From positions 930,001 through 994,000 of the forward strand of contig NZ_QPEQ01000001.1 of the NCBI RefSeq assembly GCF_009455625.1: a stretch of 64,000 nt of DNA, given 5' to 3'. Below the pieces are notes generated by a model. It was not told the origin of the DNA, ran no database searches, and worked only from the letters and a program-made list of their open reading frames with translations. This DNA comes from Paraburkholderia bonniea (GTDB lineage: Bacteria > Pseudomonadota > Gammaproteobacteria > Burkholderiales > Burkholderiaceae). Below, piece by piece: positions 39,061 to 48,941 of this stretch. Numbering within the stretch: position 1 is the first letter of the stretch; every line of letters begins with the position of its first letter. A program made the translations under genes and the position numbers.

Positions 39061-39509
39061 GGTGCCCAGTGCCGACCAGGGCCGGGAAGGTGAGAGAAAG
39101 GAGTGTGACGGTGAGGGGCCGGGCGGCGCGCGGCAGCATTGCAGCATTGCCGTGGTCGTCAGCCGTCTTTGTCTGAGTTGCCGCGCTAGCCTTGAAGCAC
39201 GCGTGGCTTTTGCTGCGCTTGTCGTAAAGCAAACCGCCAGCCACCAGCCACCAGCCGCCAGCCGCCAGCCGCCAGCCACCAGCCACCAGCCGCCAGCCGC
39301 GCAAAAAAGCCGCTATTGTCGCAAAACCTGCGTGCCGGTGTATCAGGTCAGCGAAATAAGGTTCATACGGTAAATGCCGGGATAGCTAGCGTGCAGACGC
39401 TTGCCAGGCAGGCATACAATCGCGGCACGTGCGGCCTCCAGGGTGTTTGCCAGCCGGGCCAGCCGACACGTTTTTTTCTTCTTTCCTTTCTTTTTGCTGG
39501 TTGTCCAAC
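39061..39509. other. Divergent intergenic region between TSUP permease and rarD
   Basis: It contains the 39237-39297 minisatellite and presumably both promoters. A T-rich stretch (39468-39495) precedes rarD. No gene is seen. Confidence 0.5.
39237..39297. repeat. 7-base tandem repeat (CCAGCCA/CCAGCCG)n
   Basis: About eight to nine units of CAGCCAC and CAGCCGC alternate here. The repeat lies upstream of the TSUP permease and creates a spurious Gly/Trp-rich N-terminal extension of its frame. Confidence 0.9.
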
Positions 39510-40394
39510 ATGAATCCCGGCGTTATCTACGCATTCCTTGCCTTTGTGATCTGGGGCCTGTTCCCCGTGTATTTCAAAGCGCTGCATCAAATCTCCGCGC
39601 TGGAAATGCTGGCTCACCGGATGGTCTGGTCGATGTTGTTCCTGTTCGTCGTGCTGACCGTGCGCCAGCAATGGCGCTGGCTCGGCCCGGTGCTGCGCGA
39701 CCGGCGTCTGCTGGCGCGCTTTGCCGCCAGCGCGGTCCTGCTCTCGACGAACTGGGGCCTTTATATCTGGGCCGTGAACGCCGGGCATATCGTCGAAGCC
39801 AGCCTCGGCTACTTCATTAATCCGCTGGTGAACGTGCTGTTCGGTTTTGGTTTTCTCCACGAACGCTTAAGGCGTGTGCAATGGCTAGCCGTCGCGCTGG
39901 CGGCGGCAGGCGTGCTGTGGCTTACCTGGCAAAATGGCCAGCCACCATGGATCAGCCTGGCGCTGGCACTGACTTTCGGCGGCTACGGGCTCTTGCGCAA
40001 GACTGCCAAACTGGGCGCGCTTGAAGGGCTCACGCTGGAGACCATGCTGCTGTTTCCCCTGGCGGTGGTGTATCTCGGGCTGATGGCGGCTCAAGGCGAA
40101 AGCGGCTTCGCTGACGCCTCGCTGGGCATCAAGCTGCTGCTGGTGCTGGCCGGACCCATTACAGCCGTGCCACTCCTGCTGTTTGCCGCAGGCGCGCGCC
40201 GGATTCAGCTATCGCTGCTCGGCTTGATTCAGTACATCACTCCCTCGCTGCAACTTTTGCTAGGCGTGTTGATTTATCAGGAAGCGTTTGGCGAAGTCCG
40301 GCTGGTGGGCTATGGCGCGATCTGGGCGGCGCTGGCGCTGTATTCGCTCGAAAGCCTGTGGCGCGTGCGGTTCGGACGGGAGCGCGGAGCTTGA
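39510..40394 (+). CDS. rarD: EamA-family transporter RarD
   Basis: This 294-residue membrane protein has ten predicted helices in two EamA repeats. It begins MNPGVIYAFLAFVIWGLFPV and contains the RarD signatures LLSTNWGLYIWAVN and GYFINPLVNVLFG, with LIQYITPSLQLLLGVLIYQE in the second half. The length matches E. coli RarD (296). The family is linked to chloramphenicol sensitivity in older literature, but its physiological substrate is not established. The start is the ATG at 39510; the longer frame from 39429 is not conserved. Confidence 0.92.
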   Translation: MNPGVIYAFLAFVIWGLFPVYFKALHQISALEMLAHRMVWSMLFLFVVLTVRQQWRWLGPVLRDRRLLARFAASAVLLSTNWGLYIWAVNAGHIVEASLGYFINPLVNVLFGFGFLHERLRRVQWLAVALAAAGVLWLTWQNGQPPWISLALALTFGGYGLLRKTAKLGALEGLTLETMLLFPLAVVYLGLMAAQGESGFADASLGIKLLLVLAGPITAVPLLLFAAGARRIQLSLLGLIQYITPSLQLLLGVLIYQEAFGEVRLVGYGAIWAALALYSLESLWRVRFGRERGA

Positions 40395-40439
40395 TGAGGA
40401 AAGGGCGGCGGTAAGGATTGGCATAGCAACGCTGTGCGG

Positions 40440-40600
40440 GCGAGGTGGCCCCTCGTCAGGTTTTGCCAGCTTTTGCCGGGGCCGCCGCTCGTTAGGCTGT
40501 GCCAGACTCTGCCGGGGCCGCCCCCGCCAGGCTGTGCCAAATTCCGCCGGGGCCGCTTCTCGCCAGGTCTTACCAGCTTTTGCCGGAGCCACTCACACCA
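40440..40600. repeat. Degenerate tandem repeat with GCCGGGGCCGC core
   Basis: Four imperfect units of roughly 35-50 bases share the pattern TGCCAGNNTTTGCCGGGGCCGC. They occupy the gap between convergent rarD and the DUF2950 gene. The hairpin-prone cores may help termination, but no T-run is attached. Confidence 0.6.
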
Positions 40601-40662
40601 GCCCGGCTGGCTGTGCTGCAAAGCGTTGCTTTACAACACAGCAGCCTGACGGCACAACTACT

Positions 40663-41613
40663 TCACGGCTGCACGGCTTGCCATGAAGGATCAGGGTCGA
40701 ACGTTTTGATCGCGGCAGCCGCGCTCGCTGATTTCGGCCCGAGGTTCTTCTGATACAGCTGTCCCTCCTGGTTGACGATAAAACTCATCACGCCGGTTTT
40801 GCCATATTCAACCGGCCAGGCGATCAGGCCAAAGCCTTTGGTCATTGCGCCTTGTTCCAGATAGCTTTGCCCGCCGCCTTTCGCGTGAGGGCCTTGCGCC
40901 GTCAAGATCCGGTAGTGATAGCCGTGATATCCCTCGCCATTCTTGATTCCCCCTGTTTGCGCCATCACCTCGGCCAGCGGCCCAAGCGGGCTTGGCGTGG
41001 CATCTGCTGCGGCTGGCCAGTACAGTCCGTCGCGCTGGCCAGACGTGCTGACAATGCGCTGGGCGTAACGCTGGGTTTGCGCGTGATAGTCGTTTTGCGC
41101 ATCCAGGTAGGCCAGCGAGGTCATCATCGCGGCATGCTCGTTGCGGCCAATCCGCCGCGTCAGAATTTCATCCTTCGCTGCGGCCAGATCAAAACGCCAG
41201 CCTTTCGCCGTTTGTACCAGCGGCACGGGCAAGGTCCAGCCGCTGGTGCCCACCGCAAGATGCGCACTCGGGCGGCCATGGCTCGGGGTGGGGTCATTGA
41301 CGATCTCATGGCCTTGCGCCCACGCGCCGAGGAACGCATAGATATCGTCCTCACCCAGTTCCCGGGTTGGGATGAAACGGCCGAAATCATTGCCGAGAAC
41401 ATGCTTCATGGCGTCGTGATCGTTGCTGGCGAGCGCATCCACGAACGCATTGGCGGCGGCATCCGGCCCAGGATAGACCGCTTGGGCGAAAGCGCTGGCA
41501 GCGCCAAAGGTGAATGTGGCGAGCGCCAGCGTCAGGCGCGCGCAGGCCATGGCGTAGGGGCGTGAACGTCCCGCGCGGTCGTGGCGCGAGTGCAATGCGG
41601 AAAAGTGGATCAT
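40663..41613 (-). CDS. DUF2950 family secreted protein
   Basis: This is a 316-residue protein with a signal peptide in the first 45 residues (LALATFTFGAASAFAQA). The conserved DUF2950 body follows (GWRFDLAAAKDEILTRRIGRNE, GYHGYHYRILTAQGP, FGLIAWPVEYGKTGVMSFIVN). It is predicted to be periplasmic or outer-envelope; its biochemical role is unknown. It follows the DUF3300 gene by 31 bases on the same strand, a pairing known in other proteobacteria, so the two are probably one operon. The start at 41613 is backed by an AAGGAG ribosome site. Confidence 0.88.
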   Translation of the reverse strand: MIHFSALHSRHDRAGRSRPYAMACARLTLALATFTFGAASAFAQAVYPGPDAAANAFVDALASNDHDAMKHVLGNDFGRFIPTRELGEDDIYAFLGAWAQGHEIVNDPTPSHGRPSAHLAVGTSGWTLPVPLVQTAKGWRFDLAAAKDEILTRRIGRNEHAAMMTSLAYLDAQNDYHAQTQRYAQRIVSTSGQRDGLYWPAAADATPSPLGPLAEVMAQTGGIKNGEGYHGYHYRILTAQGPHAKGGGQSYLEQGAMTKGFGLIAWPVEYGKTGVMSFIVNQEGQLYQKNLGPKSASAAAAIKTFDPDPSWQAVQP

Positions 41614-41644
41614 GAGCGGCTCCTTCTGGATGGTTCAAATGTGA

Positions 41645-43027
41645 TTAGCGATGGAAATGACGCTGAGCGCCACCGCCACGTTGCATGCCGCCGCCGGCTC
41701 CCAGTCCACCGCCGCGTTGCACGCCCCCGCCGTTGGCTCCCAGTCCACCGCCGTGTTGCACGCCACCGCCGTTGACCCCCAGTCCACCGCCGTGTTGCAC
41801 GCCACCGCCGTTGACCCCCAGTCCACCGCCGTGTTGCCCGCCGCCGCTATTGGCACCGGGCAGCCCGCCGCCCCCCGCAGAACGCTCCGAGAGCGCTTGA
41901 CGGCTGGCCTGGCCGCGTTGCATGTCTTGACGCGCGGCATTGCCATCGCCCGCGCCGCGTAGCGCGTTATCGTGGTTGACGCTTTGCGCCCGGCGGAACT
42001 GATCGCTGGCGTTCGTTCCGCCCTGGTGAATCCCTTGCACACGCTGGCTGGCGGTTCCACTGAGGTTTTGCCCGGTGCGGTTTTGCAGGGTCTGCTGCGC
42101 TTGGGCCCGCGCGTTCGCGTTCACGTTGTCACGGCCGCGATACGCATCACGCTGGGCGCGCTCCGCGCCGCTCACGCCACCATTGAGGCTGGTATTCCGG
42201 TTGAAACTGGCGTTGCGGCTCCAGTTGGCGGTGCCGCCATTCACGTTGAGCCGGTTGTTGACATTGAGGTTGTTGTAGCGATTGACGTTGATATTGACGT
42301 CATGCGTATTCCAGTTGAAGCCGCCCCACAACGAGTTGGCTACAGCCACGCCCGCGCCGAACGCCAGGCCGGTGGCAAAGCCGGTAGCGATGGCATAGCC
42401 CGGAGGCGGCGGCATATACACCGGCGGGTACGCCGGATAAGGCCACGTGCCATAGACCACGGTGGGGTTGTAGGTGGGCACGTACACCACCTGCGGGTTG
42501 ACGGGCACGATCTGGATCGTGTTTTGTTCGACCACGACTTTTTGCTGCTCGCCCGATTTCAGGTTGCCCGCTTGCTGGGCTTGCTTGCGCAGCCGCTGGA
42601 CTGAATCCATCACATCGTTTGGCTGCGCCAGGAACGCATTGCCCAGTTGCGTCACCCAGTCAGGCTTCGAGGCCATCGTGGCGAGCACTTGCGGGAATGC
42701 CACCAGGGACTGCACGCTCGGGTCCCACGGCTGCGCGGCGACGGCCTTGACGGCGTCATCGCCTTTGAGATTCGGATTGGCCTTCGACCAGGCCGCCGCT
42801 GCCGCGACATCCTGAGGAAAGGTCGTCGCCATCAGCACCTGGGCCAGCAGCGCGTCGGGATAGAGCGCGATAGGCGCGGCGAGCGAATCTAGCTGCTGGT
42901 TCGACATCTTCGCGGCGCTTTGCGCCCACGCCGCACTTGGGGCGGCGATGCCGATAAAGAGCGGTGCGCCTGCGAGTGCAGCACAAAGAAGCAGCACGTT
43001 GCGCTTGTAGGCTTCGGATCGTTTCAC
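41645..43027 (-). CDS. DUF3300 family secreted protein with glycine-rich repeat tail
   Basis: This 460-residue protein starts at GTG (43027) behind a GGGAG site. A signal peptide ends near residue 37 (SAAWAQS). The DUF3300 domain spans about residues 40-215, with LAAPIALYPDALLAQVLMA and WVTQLGNAFLAQPNDVMD and the Pro/Tyr-rich VVYVPTYNPTVVYG. An Asn-rich zone and an Arg/Gln-rich zone follow, and the C-terminal 75 residues are 13-residue GGGLGVNGGGVQH repeats. The tail and the DUF2950 partner suggest an envelope-associated protein. Its function is unknown. Confidence 0.88.
   Translation of the reverse strand: MKRSEAYKRNVLLLCAALAGAPLFIGIAAPSAAWAQSAAKMSNQQLDSLAAPIALYPDALLAQVLMATTFPQDVAAAAAWSKANPNLKGDDAVKAVAAQPWDPSVQSLVAFPQVLATMASKPDWVTQLGNAFLAQPNDVMDSVQRLRKQAQQAGNLKSGEQQKVVVEQNTIQIVPVNPQVVYVPTYNPTVVYGTWPYPAYPPVYMPPPPGYAIATGFATGLAFGAGVAVANSLWGGFNWNTHDVNINVNRYNNLNVNNRLNVNGGTANWSRNASFNRNTSLNGGVSGAERAQRDAYRGRDNVNANARAQAQQTLQNRTGQNLSGTASQRVQGIHQGGTNASDQFRRAQSVNHDNALRGAGDGNAARQDMQRGQASRQALSERSAGGGGLPGANSGGGQHGGGLGVNGGGVQHGGGLGVNGGGVQHGGGLGANGGGVQRGGGLGAGGGMQRGGGAQRHFHR
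41697..41852 (-). repeat. 39-base in-frame repeat in the DUF3300 gene
   Basis: About four units of 39 bases encode the 13-residue Gly/Val/Asn/Gln/His repeat. Near identity between units suggests recent expansion. The frame is preserved. Confidence 0.85.
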
Positions 43028-43840
43028 GATGAAGTTCTCCCGGTTGGACGATGCATAAAAAGTGGACTGCGTTTGAAACTGGGGTAGCCGTTGCCTTGAA
43101 TGGCCTGGCGTGAAGGCAAGGCCAAACGATTAACGTGGATCAAACGATACGGATCAAACCAGCGGATCAAACCAGCGGATCAACTACAACGGCTGAAACT
43201 ACTGCGTGATGCCTGTATGAAGTGCTTTTAAGCAGTGTTGATGTGATAAGGATGGCGTGGCGCTAATCCTGGCGCGGCTCAGCCATTTTTATGCTGAATA
43301 TCAGGCGATACCGCTGCCGGTTAACAAAGCGATTAACCGTGGCTCAGGAAGGGTGTCGATTAAGGGGCAGATAAACCTCCGGCGAGGCTAGCAGCTTTCC
43401 TGCTGCGTTTCACATTTTTTGAGAAATTAAATTTCCAAAGTGTGATAGCGCCACGTGAGCGTTACACGAGTGCCATGTGAAAACTGAAACGGCAGAGGGG
43501 ATTTTATGTCTGGCGCAGCGCGGGGATGCTTATTGAAAGATTTGTTAAATCTTCGTGTCTTATGCAAGGCGCATGCTGGTGAGATGTGAGGCGAACTAGA
43601 CGCGTGAGTCGATGGAAAGGCGCTCAGGATAAATGCCGGGTGAGCATTGAGCGGCGAGCAAACAAGGGTATACCCTCGAATAAATTAACGGCGAGCGAGG
43701 TGGCCGAACCGGTATCCGCTGGCGAAAAGGCACTTCAGGCGAGCGGGATAACAGACGGGGCAGGCTTATCCCGCATGCGTTTTCCGGGGTTTTTCGCGCC
43801 TTCGCCAAGCCTGCTCAACATAATTGCCCGTCCCATCCTT
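43028..43840. other. Divergent intergenic region between DUF3300 gene and groES
   Basis: This 800-base gap has no convincing gene. It contains a short GGATCAAACCAGC direct repeat (43151-43181) and a GGTTAA/TTAACC inverted repeat (43319-43338). The small frame at 43586 is unsupported. Confidence 0.5.
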
Positions 43841-43867
43841 CTTGAATTTGTCATCGGTCGTCCATAT
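43841..43867 (+). promoter_or_regulatory. Heat-shock (sigma-32) promoter of groES-groEL
   Basis: CTTGAA at 43841-43846 and CCATAT at 43862-43867 are separated by 15 bases. This matches the RpoH consensus CTTGAA-N(13-15)-CCATNT and lies just upstream of the CIRCE element. Confidence 0.85.
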
Positions 43868-43869
43868 AC

Positions 43870-43896
43870 TTAGCACTTGCGGCACGAGAGTGCTAA
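43870..43896 (+). promoter_or_regulatory. CIRCE operator (HrcA binding site)
   Basis: TTAGCACTT-N9-GAGTGCTAA matches the CIRCE inverted repeat TTAGCACTC-N9-GAGTGCTAA with one mismatch. It starts 3 bases after the -10 of the sigma-32 promoter, so HrcA should repress and RpoH should activate the groE operon. This dual control is known in some beta-proteobacteria. Confidence 0.95.
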
Positions 43897-43967
43897 CAAC
43901 ATCGTCGGCTGGCTTTTGCCAGCCGGTTTTTTTCAGCGTTCTTCCGTCTTAATCAAGAGGAGTATCT

Positions 43968-44258
43968 ATGGAACTTAGTCCTTTGCATGATCGCGTGATC
44001 GTCAAACGCCTGGATCAGGAAACTAAAACTGCATCAGGCATCGTGATTCCAGAAGGCGCAGCAGAAAAGCCGGATCAGGGCGAAATCGTGGCCGTTGGCC
44101 CGGGCAAGCGCGACGACAAAGGTGCCTACATTCCGCTCGACGTGAAAGTGGGCGACCGCGTTCTGTTCGGCAAATACGCAGGCCAAACCGCCAAGGTCAA
44201 TGGCGATGAACTGCTCGTGATGCGCGAAGAAGACATCATGGCCGTGGTGAAGAAGTAA
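43968..44258 (+). CDS. groES: Co-chaperonin GroES (Cpn10)
   Basis: This is 96 residues, full family length. It has the N-terminal [16 protein letters not shown] and the mobile loop [20 protein letters not shown], with [10 protein letters not shown] and VLFGKYAGQ. It forms the heptameric lid on GroEL and controls release of folded proteins in the cytosol. It has a strong AGAGGAG ribosome site and a sigma-32/CIRCE promoter about 100 bases upstream. It is co-transcribed with groEL. Confidence 0.98.
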   Translation: MELSPLHDRVIVKRLDQETKTASGIVIPEGAAEKPDQGEIVAVGPGKRDDKGAYIPLDVKVGDRVLFGKYAGQTAKVNGDELLVMREEDIMAVVKK

Positions 44259-45944
<1,686 letters not shown>

Positions 45945-46042
45945 TTTCGGCTTCTGCCGCAATGCATGGAGGCGTATGCCGCAACGCGTATGCTTCAAAG
46001 TAATAATCGGCTGGGCTAGCTTCAGGCTGGTCCAGCCGTTGA

Positions 46043-46067
46043 AAACCCCACATTCGTGGGGTTTTTT
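46043..46067 (+). terminator. Intrinsic terminator of groES-groEL
   Basis: The stem AACCCCA/TGGGGTT with loop CATTCG is followed by a T-run. Confidence 0.92.
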
Positions 46068-46473
46068 ATTGCGCGCGCGAAAGCTGTCCGATCACGACGC
46101 TTGCCCGCCATTGCCCGAGCCTGGCATTGATCTCCCGCACTACTGGGGTGCATCAAATGCACCCGGTACGGCGCTGACATCAGCCCAGAAAAAATGCGGC
46201 AAGCCTGACCCAGGCGGTGGCCCGTTCCATGATTAAAAATCACGGGTTTTTGTTGGTGCACTCAGTCTCACTAATGGTGCAACTACTGAATTTCAAAAAA
46301 TCGCAACCAGGTTGCAACAAGCCCCATTTAATTATCTTAAATTGAGGTTGCAATGCAGGAAAACCCTGCCGCTACGGTATATTGCCTATCGCATAATTGG
46401 AGTTACAATGCGCCCGTCTTAACGGTTTCAGGTCTTTATAGGCCGATTCTGTAACACGTAGGGAGGCCTGTTA
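46068..46473. other. Structured intergenic region upstream of the liv operon
   Basis: It contains a perfect inverted repeat GGGTGCAT-CAA-ATGCACCC (46146-46164). A second one, GCAACC-A-GGTTGC (46303-46315), is followed 36 bases later by a further GGTTGC half-site (46346-46351), with AT-rich DNA between. These are candidate operators, perhaps for liv regulation. No gene is supported. Confidence 0.5.
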
Positions 46474-46599
46474 ATGAAAATCAGAATGATCGGTAGTGGG
46501 GTTTCCCGTATGCCGCACAAAAAACAATCGCAAGAAGCAAACCGGTATCATGGCGAGCTTTTTTTACGAATCAATAACGCGACTATTAACGGGGATTGA
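46474..46599 (+). CDS. Possible 41-residue small protein in the liv leader
   Basis: An ATG at 46474 follows a GGGAGG ribosome site by 7 bases. It opens a frame beginning MKIRMIGSGVSRMPHKKQSQ and ending INNATINGD. A terminator-like hairpin starts 8 bases after the stop. There is no run of Leu, Ile or Val codons, so classical attenuation is not indicated. I recognise no family; it may equally be part of a non-coding leader. Confidence 0.35.
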   Translation: MKIRMIGSGVSRMPHKKQSQEANRYHGELFLRINNATINGD

Positions 46600-46606
46600 C
46601 ACATTG

Positions 46607-46640
46607 ACGGCACCGGAGACCATCTAGCGGTGCCGTTTTC
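46607..46640 (+). terminator. Terminator-like hairpin in the liv leader (first)
   Basis: ACGGCACCG pairs with CGGTGCCGT across a 12-base loop, followed by TTTT. It could end the small upstream transcript or act as an attenuator for livH. Confidence 0.75.
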
Positions 46641-46691
46641 ACATCCGCTTTCGGCGGCTGGCAACGAAACGTGAAACAGATCGCGGGTTTC

Positions 46692-46717
46692 GCCCGCCGT
46701 TTTCACGGGTCTTTTTT
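46692..46717 (+). terminator. Terminator-like hairpin in the liv leader (second)
   Basis: CCCG and CGGG flank a 9-base loop, followed by TC and seven T. An alternative fold upstream (GCGGG-TTTCG-CCCGC, 46683-46697) shares the CCCG arm, so the two stems exclude each other. Confidence 0.55.
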
Positions 46718-46789
46718 TCAGTATCCGTTGTACCGCGACGATTGCCTTCGACACAGGCCCGTCTGGCGGTACAGGCTAAGGAGCATTAA

Positions 46790-47740
46790 ATGGATATTTT
46801 CATCCAGCAGATTCTGAACGGTCTGGTGCTGGGCAGCATTTACGCCATCATCGCGCTGGGCTACACGATGGTGTACGGCATTTTGGGCATTATCAATTTC
46901 GCGCACGGCGACGTGCTGATGGTCGGCGCGATGGTTGCGCTGTCGGCGATAGGCGTGTTGCAAAACCATTTTCCAGGGCTGGGCGCTGTGCCAACGCTGA
47001 TTATCGCGTTGCTGATTGCCGCTGTTGTGTGCGCGCTGGTCGGTTACACCATTGAACGAGTCGCGTATCGGCCGCTGCGGCGGGCACCGCGCCTCGCGCC
47101 GCTGATTACCGCAATCGGCGTGTCGATCCTGCTGCAAACGCTGGCCATGATGATCTGGTCACGCAATCCACTGCCGTTCCCCCAACTGCTGCCGACCAAC
47201 CCGATCAACGTGATTCATCCGACGGACACCACGCCGGGCGCGGTGATCTCCATGACCGAAATCGTCATCATCGTGACCGCGTTCGTGGTCATGGGAGCGC
47301 TTTTGCTACTGGTGCATAAAACCCGTCTCGGGCGCGCCATGCGGGCGATTGCCGAAAATCCGAACGTCGCTAGCCTGATGGGCGTGAATCCGAATTTCGT
47401 GATCTCGGCGACCTTCATGATCGGCTCCGCGCTGGCCGCCCTGGCGGGCGTGATGATTGCTTCCGAATACGGCAACGCGCACTTCTATATGGGCTTTATT
47501 CCCGGGATCAAGGCGTTCACCGCTGCCGTGCTGGGCGGGATTGGCAACCTGGGTGGTGCGATGGTCGGCGGCGTGTTGCTGGGCTTGATCGAGCAACTGG
47601 GTGCGGGCTACATCGGCAATCTGACCGGTGGGGTGTTCGGTAGTAACTATCAGGATGTGTTCGCTTTTATCGTGCTGATCGTCGTGCTGGTGTTCCGTCC
47701 GTCGGGCCTGCTCGGTGAGCGGGTAGCGGATCGCGCTTAA
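46790..47740 (+). CDS. livH: Branched-chain amino-acid ABC transporter permease LivH
   Basis: This 316-residue inner-membrane protein has eight or so helices. It opens MDIFIQQILNGLVLGSIYAI and contains ALGYTMVYGILGIINFAHG and the ABC contact segment RAMRAIAENPNVASLMGVNP (the EAA-like loop). It forms the membrane channel with LivM for uptake of leucine, isoleucine and valine. It is the first gene of livHMGF, 14 bases before livM. No periplasmic binding protein gene (livJ/livK) lies in the window, so it must be encoded elsewhere. Confidence 0.96.
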   Translation: MDIFIQQILNGLVLGSIYAIIALGYTMVYGILGIINFAHGDVLMVGAMVALSAIGVLQNHFPGLGAVPTLIIALLIAAVVCALVGYTIERVAYRPLRRAPRLAPLITAIGVSILLQTLAMMIWSRNPLPFPQLLPTNPINVIHPTDTTPGAVISMTEIVIIVTAFVVMGALLLLVHKTRLGRAMRAIAENPNVASLMGVNPNFVISATFMIGSALAALAGVMIASEYGNAHFYMGFIPGIKAFTAAVLGGIGNLGGAMVGGVLLGLIEQLGAGYIGNLTGGVFGSNYQDVFAFIVLIVVLVFRPSGLLGERVADRA

Positions 47741-47754
47741 AGGAGCCCACACAG

Positions 47755-48924
47755 ATGACTTCTATTCAACCGATTGAGCCGTCCACGACGCTCATCCCCG
47801 AAAAAAACCGTGCCCGCTCGGCCCTCGTTGGCCTGATCGTGGCTGTGTTCGTGCTGGCCGCGCCGATGGTGATCGGTGCCGCTGGCGGCAATTACTGGGT
47901 GCGCGTGCTCGACTTCGCCATGCTCTACGTGATGCTGGCGCTGGGCCTGAACGTGGTGGTCGGCTTTGCTGGCTTGCTGGACCTAGGCTATATCGCGTTT
48001 TATGCGGTGGGGGCTTATGTGGGCGCGTTGCTGTCGTCGCCGCATTTGACGACCCAGTTCGAGTGGATCGCCCAGCTCGTGCCGAACGGCCTGCATGCGC
48101 CGATCTGGCTGATCGTGCCGTGTGCGATGGGCGTGGCTGCGTTATTCGGCGTCTTGCTGGGGGCCCCGACGCTGCGTCTGCGTGGCGACTATCTGGCCAT
48201 CGTGACGCTGGGCTTTGGTGAAATCGTCCGGATCTTCATGAACAACCTGGATCGCCCGGTGAATATCACCAACGGGCCAAAAGGCATTACCGGGATTGAT
48301 CCGGTGACGATCGGCGGTTTTAACCTGGCGCAAACCCACGAGTTTTTCGGCGTGAAGTTTCCCTCGGTCTATATGTATTACTACCTGTTCGTGCTGTGCG
48401 CGTTGCTGGTGATCTGGGTCTGTACCCGGTTGCAGCATTCGCGTATTGGCCGGGCCTGGGCTGCTATCCGCGAAGACGAAATCGCCGCCAAGGCGATGGG
48501 CATCAACACCCGCAACGTCAAGCTGCTGGCGTTTGCGATGGGCGCTTCGTTTGGCGGCTTGTCTGGGGCGATGTTCGGCGCGTTTCAGGGTTTTGTCTCA
48601 CCTGAATCGTTCACCTTCTGGGAATCAATCGTCGTGCTGGCATGCGTGGTGCTGGGCGGCATGGGGCATATTCCCGGCGTGATTCTGGGGGCGGTGCTGC
48701 TGGCGGTGTTCCCTGAATTCCTGCGCTCGACGATGGGGCCGCTGCAACACGCGCTATTCGGCCATGAGGTGGTCGATACCGAAGTGATCCGTCAGTTGCT
48801 GTATGGCCTGGCGATGGTGCTCATCATGCTGTATCGCTCGGAAGGCCTGTGGCCATCTCCGAAGCACGAAGACAAGATGGCGAAACTGGCGAAACGCAAC
48901 GGCAAAAAGCCGGTGCGCGCGTGA
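47755..48924 (+). CDS. livM: Branched-chain amino-acid ABC transporter permease LivM
   Basis: This 389-residue membrane protein has LGLNVVVGFAGLLDLGYIAF, LRLRGDYLAIVTLGFGEIVR and the ATPase contact loop RAWAAIREDEIAAKAMGINT typical of LivM. It pairs with LivH. The C-terminal tail is basic (KLAKRNGKKPVRA). livG starts 17 bases downstream. Confidence 0.96.
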   Translation: MTSIQPIEPSTTLIPEKNRARSALVGLIVAVFVLAAPMVIGAAGGNYWVRVLDFAMLYVMLALGLNVVVGFAGLLDLGYIAFYAVGAYVGALLSSPHLTTQFEWIAQLVPNGLHAPIWLIVPCAMGVAALFGVLLGAPTLRLRGDYLAIVTLGFGEIVRIFMNNLDRPVNITNGPKGITGIDPVTIGGFNLAQTHEFFGVKFPSVYMYYYLFVLCALLVIWVCTRLQHSRIGRAWAAIREDEIAAKAMGINTRNVKLLAFAMGASFGGLSGAMFGAFQGFVSPESFTFWESIVVLACVVLGGMGHIPGVILGAVLLAVFPEFLRSTMGPLQHALFGHEVVDTEVIRQLLYGLAMVLIMLYRSEGLWPSPKHEDKMAKLAKRNGKKPVRA

Positions 48925-48941
48925 GGTCAGAGGAAAACACT

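Noticed and set aside
39061-39279. N-terminal extension of the TSUP permease
   Set aside because: It translates the 7-base minisatellite into Gly/Trp repeats. The conserved start is at 39060.
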